Assembly: GCF_007991655.1 (NCBI RefSeq) | Contig: NZ_BJYT01000017.1 | Location: 30,835-94,834 of the forward strand | Source: Segetibacter aerophilus | GTDB taxonomy: Bacteria > Bacteroidota > Bacteroidia > Chitinophagales > Chitinophagaceae | Length of the DNA: 64,000 bases | Direction: 5' to 3' | Part shown: in pieces, positions 9,665 through 17,412 of the stretch | Numbering within the stretch: position 1 is the stretch's first letter | How the letters are laid out: every line of letters begins with the position of its first letter | Notes under the pieces: generated by a model | Told to the model about the DNA's origin: nothing | What the model saw: the letters and a program-made list of their open reading frames with translations, nothing else | Database searches by the model: none | Made by a program: the position numbers and the translations under genes

Positions 9665-10675
9665 ATGAAAATATTGATCACGGCGCCATACCTCGAAGCG
9701 GCGCAAATTGAGTTGAAAGCAAACATCGGAGAAACTATTTACAAGCCTTGGAAATTAAACGGCCGGGCATATAACGAAGACGAGTTAATCCAACTACTAC
9801 AAGAAACAAAAGCAGAAGCTTTAATCACTGAGCACGATGAGGTAACAGAAAAAGTAATTGCTTCATATCCTGCTCTTAAGTTTATCGGAGTGTGCCGCGG
9901 TACTCCCTCTAACGTCGCAATTAAAAAAGCTACTGAAGTAAGTATCCCTGTTTTCTTTACGCCCGCCCGTAATGCGCAGGCTGTCGCAGAAATGTTTGTG
10001 GCAAACGTAATAACTTTTATGCGTTATACGCTTCCTGCAATTGCCTGGTTAAAAGGTGGAAACTGGGGCGAAGGAGCTCACACTTCCTACTTGCAATTTA
10101 AAGGAAATGAGCTGGCTGGAAAAACAATTGGAATGGTTGGCTTTGGCGCAGTAGGGCAACGAATTGCAAATATGGTAAAAGGTTTTCCCTGTCACATCCA
10201 ATACTACGATCCTTATATTCAAGACGTAGATCCTCATTATAGAAAAACAACAATTGAAGATGTTTTTGAAACAAGTGATATCGTTTCCATCCACCTACCT
10301 GTCAACAACGACACAAAGGGAATGATTAATAGAAACTCTCTGGCTTTAATGAAAAAAGATGCAATTTTTGTTAATACCGCAAGGGCAGTAGTTGTAAACA
10401 ACGACGATTTATTACAAGCTTTAGAAACTAAGCAAATACGTGGCGCCATACTTGACGTTTTCGATCATGAACCTCCGGGTGGAACAGATCTTAAATTGAT
10501 TAACCTTCCAAACGTTCTTGCCACCCCTCACATCGCTGGCGCCACATTCGAGGTGGAGGACCACCATGCTGAAATAATGAACGAGGCTTTGATGGAATGG
10601 TTTGTAAATGGAAAATCATCGACAAGGTTATTATTCAATAAAGAAATCCTGACAACTAAGACGACATTATCATGA
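9665..10675 (+). CDS. D-isomer-specific 2-hydroxyacid dehydrogenase family protein
   Basis: 336 residues. Residues about 60-110 hold the substrate-binding half, and the NAD-binding Rossmann fold carries GMVGFGAVGQRIANM. The catalytic triad is visible: Arg in NTARAVVVNNDDLL, Glu in LDVFDHEPPG and His in ATPHIAGAT. The closest general resemblance is to phosphoglycerate-dehydrogenase-like enzymes, but with no ACT domain and in a sugar-kinase operon it is unlikely to be SerA. Its stop codon overlaps the start of the next kinase in an ATGA, so translation is coupled. Expected role: NAD(P)-dependent interconversion of a 2-hydroxyacid and 2-oxoacid in catabolism of the compound brought in by the upstream MFS carrier. 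Confidence 0.9.
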   Translation: MKILITAPYLEAAQIELKANIGETIYKPWKLNGRAYNEDELIQLLQETKAEALITEHDEVTEKVIASYPALKFIGVCRGTPSNVAIKKATEVSIPVFFTPARNAQAVAEMFVANVITFMRYTLPAIAWLKGGNWGEGAHTSYLQFKGNELAGKTIGMVGFGAVGQRIANMVKGFPCHIQYYDPYIQDVDPHYRKTTIEDVFETSDIVSIHLPVNNDTKGMINRNSLALMKKDAIFVNTARAVVVNNDDLLQALETKQIRGAILDVFDHEPPGGTDLKLINLPNVLATPHIAGATFEVEDHHAEIMNEALMEWFVNGKSSTRLLFNKEILTTKTTLS

Positions 10676-12132
10676 CAGCAGAAACTGGTTATTTAATCAT
10701 AGACATTGGCACTGGTAATGTACGTGTTGCTATTACCAATCAAACTAGTCAGGTATTGCACCTGGAGCGTGACAATGTGCGGTATGTGAAAGATGAGTTG
10801 TACCCCGACGCAGTGTATTTTGAGCCTAATGAACTTTGGGGACAGATCATGATGATGGCGGAAAAAGCAGTAAGTATGATGCCTCATGTAAATATTCGGG
10901 CTATTACGGCTTCGAGTCAAAGAGAAGGAATTGTCTTACTTGATGACGAAGGGAAATCTTTGATAGGCCTTTCTAACCACGACCACAGGGGTCGCGAGTG
11001 GGAAGACATGATTGATGATAAGCACTACGTTTATTCCTTAACCGGCAGGTATCCAACTTCTCTTTTTTCAGCTTTGAAGGTTATTGGCATAAAAAACCGT
11101 CGTCCCGAAATTTACAGCCGTTTTGCAAAAATGTTAAGCATCAGCGACTGGGCTCAATACCAGTTGTGTGGGATAGAAAGCTACGAGCATTCACAGGCGT
11201 CAGAAACAATATTGTATGACGTTGAAAGGAAATGTTGGTCAAAAGAGCTGTGTGATATTTTCGGCATCAACATGAAGGTTCTACCAGAACTAAGGAACTC
11301 AGGAACCATATTAGGTAAAGTGTCACCAGCATATGCAGAAAGATTGAAACTTAATACTGATACTGTAGTGATTGTTGGAGGGGCAGATACCCAGTTGGCT
11401 ATTAAAAGCACCAAACCTTCAGTTGGCGATATTGTAATCGTTTCAGGCACAACTACGCCAATAGTAAAAATCGTAAACGACTACGTAACAGACATCCATC
11501 AACGTACCTGGACTAACCGCCACATTAATGCTGACAACTTTATTTTAGAAGCGAATGCAGGAGTGACGGGGTTAAACTATCAACGATTAAAAGAGATATT
11601 TTATCCAAACGAAAATTATGACGTTATTGAAAAAGAGTTGGCAAAAAGCCCAAACTGTCACTGTGTTGCTTCGTTAGGATCTTTAGTGGCAGAAGAAAAG
11701 TCACCTATTATACAAGGGGGATTTGTATTTAGTACGCCGGTCTCTCACGAATTGAGTAGAGCAAGTTTTGTTCGTGCAACGCTGTGGGATATCGCTTGTT
11801 CCATTAAAGAGAATTATGAAATCCTTTGTAGTGTTTCAAGTAGTATTCCCGGCTTTATATGGGCTTGTGGGGGCGGCTTTCAAAGCAAAGTTTTAGGACA
11901 ATACATTGCCAACTTAACGAGAACAAAGGTATTGATCCGCGAGGGTTATCAGCAAGCGTCAGTAGTTGGTGCATCTCTTGTTTGTAATGAAGCGCTTGGA
12001 ATAAAGACAGAACAGGAAACTGCCATAGAAGAACTACAACCGCAGGTTGACAAAAACGAACATGCATTATACAACCAGTGGAAAGATGTGCGAAGTAGTT
12101 TCCGGCAAAACGTAATGGAGGAAATGATATGA
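10672..12132 (+). CDS. FGGY-family kinase, LsrK-like
   Basis: 486 residues with the two-domain FGGY sugar-kinase fold: nucleotide loop LIIDIGTGNVRVAI at the N-terminus, IVGGADTQLAI in the middle and ACGGGFQSKVLGQ with GASLV near the end. The stretch SSQREGIVLLDDEG and ISDWAQYQLCG align by eye with E. coli autoinducer-2 kinase LsrK (MREGIVLYNNEG, ISDWLAYMLSG) better than with xylulokinase. No lsrACDB, lsrFG or lsrR is seen nearby, so an AI-2 role is not supported; a four- or five-carbon polyol-derived substrate is more likely. ATGA overlaps at both ends place it in a tightly coupled operon. Confidence 0.88.
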   Translation: MTAETGYLIIDIGTGNVRVAITNQTSQVLHLERDNVRYVKDELYPDAVYFEPNELWGQIMMMAEKAVSMMPHVNIRAITASSQREGIVLLDDEGKSLIGLSNHDHRGREWEDMIDDKHYVYSLTGRYPTSLFSALKVIGIKNRRPEIYSRFAKMLSISDWAQYQLCGIESYEHSQASETILYDVERKCWSKELCDIFGINMKVLPELRNSGTILGKVSPAYAERLKLNTDTVVIVGGADTQLAIKSTKPSVGDIVIVSGTTTPIVKIVNDYVTDIHQRTWTNRHINADNFILEANAGVTGLNYQRLKEIFYPNENYDVIEKELAKSPNCHCVASLGSLVAEEKSPIIQGGFVFSTPVSHELSRASFVRATLWDIACSIKENYEILCSVSSSIPGFIWACGGGFQSKVLGQYIANLTRTKVLIREGYQQASVVGASLVCNEALGIKTEQETAIEELQPQVDKNEHALYNQWKDVRSSFRQNVMEEMI

Positions 12133-13586
12133 CAGCGCCTTTCTTCCTCGGCGTTGATATAGGTACCCAAGGTGCCAGGGTAGTTTTGATCGATTCAAAG
12201 GGAAATCAAATAGGAAGTGAAGAAGAAGATTTTGCGTTGAGTGATGAATCAAGGGAAGAACAATCTCCTGCTGAATGGTGGCAGGCATTGCTGCGGTCAC
12301 TTAAACGACTAGTCGATAAGGCAAGGTTGGTAGTTGATGTTGATTATATAAAGGCTATTGCAGTCACGTCAACTTCAGGAACGGTAATACCGATCGCTGT
12401 AAATAATGAGCCTCTTCATAATGCCATAATGTATAGCGATAAACGCTCTGCAGAAGAAGGCAAGCTATGTAGGGAAGCAGCTTTACGACATAACAATACT
12501 GGCTACACAGGCTTTAATAGTTCGAGCGGGCTATCTAAAATTGTCTGGTATTTACGCCATTTTCCAACACAAGTTGAAAAGATCAGGAGGTGGGTTCATG
12601 CATCTGATTTTATAACCGGCAAATTAAGTGGTAACTGGGGAGTAACGGATTATACCAATGCGTTGAAATCAGGCTACGACTTGATTAATCTTTGTTGGCC
12701 GGAGTACCTGTCCACAGAATTACAAATTAAAAAAGAGTGGCTGCCAAACGTTGTTGCTTCGGGAACAGCTGTGGGTACTTTAAATAAGGACGTTGCCTTG
12801 GAAATTGGGCTAAAAAATACAATTCAAATTGTTGCGGGAATGACTGATGGTTGCGCCTCACAAATCGCATCAGGCGCTGTTAACTTAGGTGATTGGAACA
12901 CGACAATCGGAACGACATTAGTGGTGAAAGGTGTAACCAAAAATGCTATCACAGATCCCGAAGAAACTCTTTACAACCATCTCCATCCTGAAGGATTTTG
13001 GATGCCGGGAGGCGCTAGTAATATCGGGGCAGATTGGATTACTAGAGATTTTAAAGAAGATCTGGATTTACTCAATGAACAGGCGCAGCTGCTAATTCCT
13101 ACCGGTAAGATTGCTTATCCATTGAGACAAGCCGGAGAACGTTTTCCTTTTGTTGCCCCACATGCACGGGGTTTTCAGGAAAAAGGATTGACTAGGGAAG
13201 AAGCATTTGCTGCAAACATGGAAGGAGTTGCCTATGTAGAACGGTATGCATACCAAATGATTGAGAAACTGAGTGGCGAAAAAGTAAAAGTTATCTATAC
13301 AGCAGGCGGCGCGAGCAATAGTAGCGTATGGCTCAAGATCAGAAGCAATGTATTGAATTTGCCGATTTACAAAATGAAGTATGTCACGGGTGCTTTTGGT
13401 GCGGCAATACTTGCAGCATCAAAAACTCATTTTTCAAATATCATTGAAGCAACGCAGGCATTGACACAAATAGAAAAGGAAGTAATGCCTGAAAAAATAC
13501 TCGTAGAAAAGTACCAAACTATCTACTATAGTTTTTTGCAGGCATTAAAGGAAAAGGGTTACATAAAAAACGAGGTAAATGCTTAG
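12129..13586 (+). CDS. FGGY-family carbohydrate kinase (XylB-like)
   Basis: 485 residues. FFLGVDIGTQGARVVLID is the ATP-binding loop, TSTSGTVIPI and MYSDKRSAEEG follow the xylulokinase/ribulokinase pattern, with MTDGCASQIASGAV and the late AGGASNSSVWLKI plus TGAFGAAILAA forming the second nucleotide-binding region. It starts within the last codons of the previous kinase (4-bp overlap) and ends overlapping the phosphatase gene by 8 bp. Two divergent FGGY kinases side by side suggest either two substrates, two steps, or a heteromeric enzyme. The specific sugar cannot be read from sequence. Confidence 0.9.
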   Translation: MTAPFFLGVDIGTQGARVVLIDSKGNQIGSEEEDFALSDESREEQSPAEWWQALLRSLKRLVDKARLVVDVDYIKAIAVTSTSGTVIPIAVNNEPLHNAIMYSDKRSAEEGKLCREAALRHNNTGYTGFNSSSGLSKIVWYLRHFPTQVEKIRRWVHASDFITGKLSGNWGVTDYTNALKSGYDLINLCWPEYLSTELQIKKEWLPNVVASGTAVGTLNKDVALEIGLKNTIQIVAGMTDGCASQIASGAVNLGDWNTTIGTTLVVKGVTKNAITDPEETLYNHLHPEGFWMPGGASNIGADWITRDFKEDLDLLNEQAQLLIPTGKIAYPLRQAGERFPFVAPHARGFQEKGLTREEAFAANMEGVAYVERYAYQMIEKLSGEKVKVIYTAGGASNSSVWLKIRSNVLNLPIYKMKYVTGAFGAAILAASKTHFSNIIEATQALTQIEKEVMPEKILVEKYQTIYYSFLQALKEKGYIKNEVNA

Positions 13587-14178
13587 AGTTTATTTAATAA
13601 GGCACGGGCAAACAGAATGGAACGCGGACGGAAACAGGTATTGTGGACGAACAGATCTTCCATTAACAGAAAAAGGAGTTCGGCAAGCAGAGACAGTATG
13701 TGAGCAATTGAAAGCACTGTCTTTCGACGCCTTATATTCGTCCCCACTACAACGCGCCTACAGAACTGCGCAAATAGCAAGTGGTCGTGAAGATGTAATT
13801 AAAGACGAACGGTTGATTGAAGTAGACTTTGGTAAATGGGAGGGAAAACCAAAAGAACAATTCATCCAGGAAGATGAAGAGCTTTGGAACAGTTGGACAA
13901 CAAATCCTGCAATTACCAAAGCTGGTGGCACTGGTGAAACTGCCGCACGAGTGATTGAGCGTGTTGATGACTTCTTTAAAATGTTACAACATAAACACCC
14001 TTCCGGGAATATTTTGGTGGTTGCCCATAATGGAATAAACAGGTTTTACCTGGCTTACAAATTAGGGATGAATTTAAAGGACTACCGAAAACTGGTTCAG
14101 GAAAATTCGACGGTCAGCATGTTCGAACTTGACGAAGCCGGAGAACTCACGCTTGTTCATCTTAATAGTAAGCTATAG
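13579..14178 (+). CDS. Histidine phosphatase superfamily (phosphoglycerate-mutase-like)
   Basis: 199 residues. The LIRHGQTEWN signature carries the catalytic His, ALYSSPLQRAYRTA has the conserved Arg, and VVAHNGINRFYLA carries the second His, so it is catalytically complete. It resembles small-molecule phosphatases of the CobC/PhoE/GpmB type rather than glycolytic phosphoglycerate mutase. It overlaps the second FGGY kinase by 8 bp and is the last gene of the operon. A phosphatase behind two kinases may recycle or detoxify a sugar phosphate, or act on a dead-end product. That role is inference. Confidence 0.92.
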   Translation: MLRVYLIRHGQTEWNADGNRYCGRTDLPLTEKGVRQAETVCEQLKALSFDALYSSPLQRAYRTAQIASGREDVIKDERLIEVDFGKWEGKPKEQFIQEDEELWNSWTTNPAITKAGGTGETAARVIERVDDFFKMLQHKHPSGNILVVAHNGINRFYLAYKLGMNLKDYRKLVQENSTVSMFELDEAGELTLVHLNSKL

Positions 14179-14353
14179 TTGAAAGATTTAGAGCAAGTTG
14201 TACGACGATATATAATTGCGAAGTAAAGATTCAAAGTAGTCTATGGCTTGACGATATCTATATTATTCAGCTTCTCGAAGAATTAGCAGTGTGACTATAG
14301 TCTTTTGTTCCCAACTTCTTCGAGCATTTTATTAAAAACACGGTTAGTCTTTA

Positions 14354-14878
14354 CTATCTATACCTTATTGGTAGCATGTCCATTTTAAGTAATAACAATA
14401 ATAATAGCATCGATACAGTTCCTATAGCTGCAACTACGTTAACGAGTTTTTGTGCTTTAGCACTATTACCGAAAGCACTTGAAATAGCTTTAAACAACAA
14501 TAATCCAATTACTCCGCCTAAAGTATTTGTTATGACATCTGTAACATCGAAGGCGCCAATTCTCAAAATAAATTGAAGTCCTTCAATTAGTAAACTGATT
14601 AAGAAAAGTAGGAGAAGGTTTTTGCGGAACGTCCAACCCTTAAATAGAATTGCTACATATATGCCAAGGGGCACGAAAATTAAGACATTCAAAATGTTTT
14701 CACTAGTTAGAATTGAAGGCCCATTAAAGGGTATCAAGTTTGCCCTACGATCGGTCATATAAGAAAAATGTACTCCTAACTTTAATAGTAAAATCCAGCA
14801 TAGGGCAACCAGGTAAATTGCAAATAATACCCTTGTTAATTTGTTTGTTACAGTACTATTTTTCGTTTGATCCCGCAT
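14354..14878 (-). CDS. VanZ-like membrane protein
   Basis: 174 residues with about five hydrophobic segments. The sequence LIPFNG near 55, NVLIFVPLGIYVAIL, and LIEGLQFILRIGAFDVTDVITNTLGGVIGLLLF match the VanZ-like family (helix with D-x-x-D-x-x-x-N-x-x-G). It is an inner-membrane protein of poorly defined function; some members alter glycopeptide resistance. It is convergent with the phosphatase gene and stands alone. Confidence 0.88.
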   Translation of the reverse strand: MRDQTKNSTVTNKLTRVLFAIYLVALCWILLLKLGVHFSYMTDRRANLIPFNGPSILTSENILNVLIFVPLGIYVAILFKGWTFRKNLLLLFLISLLIEGLQFILRIGAFDVTDVITNTLGGVIGLLLFKAISSAFGNSAKAQKLVNVVAAIGTVSMLLLLLLLKMDMLPIRYR

Positions 14879-15096
14879 TTTTTTGGCAATTTATACTATT
14901 GATGTTATTGGTCCCGTTTGCTTTATGTAAAGACATTTGGTATACAAGATGTTTAGAAGTGCCTTCTATAATCGAGGTGACATCGGAAACATTCGTAACC
15001 ATCTTAGAGCGACCACTTTTGTAAACTTTCCAGAGCGAAAGACCTTCATAGACTTTAACTAAATCAAGTCAAAAAAGACTTAAACTAACCAGCACG

Positions 15097-15666
15097 TTAA
15101 GGGTTACATAAGCCGATCGTTCTTGCCTCGCTACATAAAAGGCCGTAATGAACGGAGTTGCGAAATTCTCCGTTGAAGTAAAAATCCTCTTTGAAGAAAC
15201 CTTCCTGTGCAAAGCCTGCCGTAACCAGCAAGTTGCCCGACGCTACGTTATCTGCGTCAATTATAGCTTCTACACTATGCAGGTTCAAATGATCAAAACC
15301 ATATTTCAACACACACTTTAGCGCTTCAAGCATTATGCCTTGCCGATGCCACGCTCTTGAAAGGGAATAGCCTACTTCAGCCCTAAAGTGTTGTGGTTTC
15401 ATGTTTACATAGCCAATCATACCTATCACTTTGCCGGTAGATTTTGCGGTGATGCCCCAGTTTATCTTTTCACCTTTCTCTATAAATTCATTTACCATTT
15501 GTATAACCGCGGCTGCATCTTCAACCGTTATAGCCAAAGGACGTGGAATGTATTGCATAACCTGCGGGTCGGATCGCATCACGAAAACGTCCTCGGCATC
15601 CTCATTGCTCAGTTGTCGTAGCAAAAGTCGCTCGGTCTCCAAGACGGGAAATGGTGTAAATGTCAT
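15097..15666 (-). CDS. GNAT-family N-acetyltransferase (RimJ/RimL type)
   Basis: 189 residues. TERLLLRQLSNEDAEDVFVMRSD at the N-terminus, GMIGYVNM, AEVGYSLSRAWHRQGIMLEALK (acetyl-CoA loop, Q/R-x-x-G type) and DADNVASGNLLVTAGFAQEG are the RimJ/RimL-type pattern used for N-acetylation of proteins or small amines. A soluble single-domain enzyme, divergent from the cysteine desulfurase gene with 218 bp between the starts. Substrate unknown. Confidence 0.92.
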   Translation of the reverse strand: MTFTPFPVLETERLLLRQLSNEDAEDVFVMRSDPQVMQYIPRPLAITVEDAAAVIQMVNEFIEKGEKINWGITAKSTGKVIGMIGYVNMKPQHFRAEVGYSLSRAWHRQGIMLEALKCVLKYGFDHLNLHSVEAIIDADNVASGNLLVTAGFAQEGFFKEDFYFNGEFRNSVHYGLLCSEARTIGLCNP

Positions 15667-15829
15667 GTTGCTAAGATAACATTTTACTTAGCACTTACTT
15701 TCTGCATCAAACAGTACTTCGTTCGTCTACGTTACAGCTTTGAATGATTTGCGGATTGTTTTAATAACCGCTTTGAACATTTCTACAACCTTTTTCTAAA
15801 TAAAATTTTTTTAATAAAAATTCCCATTT

Positions 15830-15855
15830 TACTTTTGTCTACCAATCTAGTAGAC
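15830..15855 (+). promoter_or_regulatory. Promoter -7 element and palindromic operator-like site of the desulfurase gene
   Basis: TACTTTTG at 15830-15837 fits the Bacteroidota -7 consensus TAnnTTTG. It is immediately followed by a perfect inverted repeat, GTCTAC-7 nt-GTAGAC (15837-15855). The half-site pattern CTAC-N8-TAGAC recurs at 17043-17059 in front of the SusC leader. Position at the likely transcription start fits a repressor operator. No regulator gene is in the window. Confidence 0.65.
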
Positions 15856-15884
15856 TAATAGTTTCTAACCTTTATTTTTATAGC

Positions 15885-17024
15885 ATGAATGTATATTTTG
15901 ACAATGCCGCTACTACACTGCTTGATGAAGAAGTTTTTGAAGGAATGCTCCCGTATATCCGGTATCACTATGGTAACCCATCGTCAAGTCACTCGCATGG
16001 AAGACAGGCTAGAAGTGCAGTCGAAGACGCAAGGAAAACGATTGCACGATTACTTGGCGCTCAACCATGCGAGATTTTTTTTACATCAGGAGGGACGGAA
16101 GCGGACAATACGGCTATCTTATCTGCTGTCAGAGGTTTGGATATAAAGCATGCAATTACATCAAAACTCGAACATCATGCTGTTTTAAACACTTTAAAGG
16201 CATTTGAAAGAAATGGTGAAATAAGAGTGAGTTATATTTTGAATGACAACTGTGGTAACCTTAACCTTGATCACCTTGAATACTTGTTGAAAACAAATGA
16301 GAGATCACTTGTCTCTGTGATGCATGGTAACAACGAGATTGGAAATATTAATGACATAGCGGCAATAGGCGAAATCTGCAAAAAATATGATGCAGTATTT
16401 CATAGCGATACAGTACAAACAATGGCACATTACGAGTTTGATGTATCAAAATTAAGCGTTGATTTTATCGTAGGTTCAGCTCATAAATTTCATGGTCCAA
16501 AAGGCGTTGGGTTTTTATATGCGCGGAAGACAATAACGCCTGTGCCACTAATTAATGGCGGTTCACAGGAACGGCATCTGAGGGCTGGAACTGAAAACGT
16601 CGCGGGAATAGTTGGCCTTGCGACTGCACTTGAAATTGCTTATCGTAATTTAGATGAACAGCAACTCCATATCGAAAAATTAAAGCGATGTTGCATAGAA
16701 CGTCTTCAAAACGAAATCCCCGGTATTCAGTTTAATGGTAACTCTGCTCTTGGTACTAAAAGCTTGTATACCGTTATAAGCACAAGTCTTCCGGCAACTG
16801 GCACAGACTTGCTTTCAAGCCTCGACTATAATGGTATTTCAGCATCAGGCGGTAGTGCCTGCAACAGCGCATCAGTAAATAGTTCTCATGTTTTAGCTGC
16901 GCTCAATAGGGAAGGGAATAGACAAACCATCCGTTTCTCGTTCAGTAAGTACAACTCGCTGCAAGAAATTGATTTCTTAATTGAGAAATTGTCAACTGTT
17001 TGTAAAGAAAGAGCAGTTGCTTAA
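15885..17024 (+). CDS. Cysteine desulfurase, NifS/IscS-like
   Basis: 379 residues, a PLP-dependent class V aminotransferase fold. Lys201 in VGSAHKFHGPKGVG is the expected PLP lysine, HSDTVQT holds the cofactor-contacting Asp/Gln, and Cys326 in SGGSACNSAS is the sulfur-carrying cysteine on the mobile loop of group I enzymes. It would convert L-cysteine to alanine plus persulfide sulfur. No IscU, IscR or other Fe-S assembly gene is adjacent. Instead it is followed by a cysteine-rich leader and an outer-membrane uptake operon under a matching operator-like site. That context suggests use in releasing sulfur from an imported organosulfur compound rather than housekeeping Fe-S assembly; this is inference. 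Confidence 0.93.
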   Translation: MNVYFDNAATTLLDEEVFEGMLPYIRYHYGNPSSSHSHGRQARSAVEDARKTIARLLGAQPCEIFFTSGGTEADNTAILSAVRGLDIKHAITSKLEHHAVLNTLKAFERNGEIRVSYILNDNCGNLNLDHLEYLLKTNERSLVSVMHGNNEIGNINDIAAIGEICKKYDAVFHSDTVQTMAHYEFDVSKLSVDFIVGSAHKFHGPKGVGFLYARKTITPVPLINGGSQERHLRAGTENVAGIVGLATALEIAYRNLDEQQLHIEKLKRCCIERLQNEIPGIQFNGNSALGTKSLYTVISTSLPATGTDLLSSLDYNGISASGGSACNSASVNSSHVLAALNREGNRQTIRFSFSKYNSLQEIDFLIEKLSTVCKERAVA

Positions 17025-17042
17025 AACCTTTGTCTTTTTATC

Positions 17043-17073
17043 CTACTGTTTTTATAGACTTGTATTATATTTG
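17043..17073 (+). promoter_or_regulatory. Promoter of SusC leader with second CTAC-N8-TAGAC site
   Basis: CTAC at 17043-17046 and TAGAC at 17055-17059 repeat the half-sites and 8-nt spacing of the site at 15839-15855. A TATATTTG -7 element follows at 17066-17073, so the site covers the spacer of the promoter, as expected for a repressor. The predicted transcript would begin near 17080, just before the hairpin at 17081. Confidence 0.6.
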
Positions 17074-17080
17074 CAAACTA

Positions 17081-17114
17081 AAAGGCAGATAAGGGCTCAA
17101 AACTTATTGCCTTT
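17081..17114 (+). promoter_or_regulatory. Stable hairpin at the 5' end of the SusC leader transcript
   Basis: AAAGGCA (17081-17087) and ATAAG (17089-17093) pair perfectly with CTTAT (17103-17107) and TGCCTTT (17108-17114). This gives a 12-bp stem with one bulged G and a 9-nt loop. It begins about where the transcript should start, 26 nt ahead of the leader ORF. It may stabilise the mRNA or take part in attenuation. There is no T-tract, so it is not a terminator. Confidence 0.6.
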
Positions 17115-17139
17115 ACAAAATAGAATTAAAATCAGAACA

Positions 17140-17256
17140 ATGAAATATGCCAGGAGCCTTAACGAAAAGGCATCAGTAAACAACCAAACTATCTTAACCG
17201 ATTCCACTGCCTCTTCTTTTACTTCCCTTTGCATGCGCTGCTGTTGTATGTGCTAA
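17140..17256 (+). CDS. Cysteine-rich leader peptide (putative attenuator uORF)
   Basis: A 38-codon ORF starting at ATG 17140, ending MCRC-like: the last eight residues are CMRCCCMC, five of them cysteine, encoded by a mix of TGC and TGT and directly followed by TAA. The rest is polar, with no signal peptide or hydrophobic segment, so it does not look like a secreted toxin or pheromone. It lies between a promoter with operator and the SusC gene, whose start is 156 nt after the leader stop. Downstream RNA can form mutually exclusive hairpins. This is the layout of amino-acid attenuation leaders, in which ribosome stalling at scarce-residue codons alters downstream folding; cysteine-responsive uORFs of this sort are known in mycobacteria. 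The function here is inference. Confidence 0.65.
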   Translation: MKYARSLNEKASVNNQTILTDSTASSFTSLCMRCCCMC

Positions 17257-17292
17257 TCTTTCTTTTCCTTCTAACGCTTGTATTTTTTTGCC

Positions 17293-17391
17293 TGAATGAT
17301 CATGAATGACTACTTACAGAAGTATCATTCATAAGCTACCGCTTTTTACTTTTTTCGGCAATCGATAGCTGCGAGACAGCTATGCATTTTT
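17293..17391 (+). promoter_or_regulatory. Putative attenuator: competing hairpins before SusC
   Basis: Hairpin A pairs ATGAATGA+TACTT (17302-17315, one bulged C) with AAGTA+TCATTCAT (17320-17332), 13 bp with loop ACAG. Its 3' arm can instead pair with TGAATGAT at 17293-17300 (8 bp). Hairpin B pairs ATAGCTG (17365-17371) with CAGCTAT (17377-17383), loop CGAGA, followed by T5 at 17387-17391, which is terminator-like. Its 5' arm can instead pair with AGCTA at 17334-17338. So each hairpin has an upstream competitor, an arrangement expected of ribosome-controlled attenuation. Confidence 0.5.
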
Positions 17392-17412
17392 ACATCCTTA
17401 ATTCTATTCACC

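Noticed and set aside
10672..12132. Autoinducer-2 processing system (LsrK)
   Set aside because: Only the kinase resembles LsrK; no lsrACDB transporter, LsrR or LsrF/G genes, and the neighbours fit polyol catabolism.
17066..17256. Cys-rich peptide as a secreted toxin, bacteriocin or RiPP precursor
   Set aside because: No hydrophobic signal, no modification enzyme nearby, Cys confined to the last eight codons, and competing hairpins point to a leader role instead.
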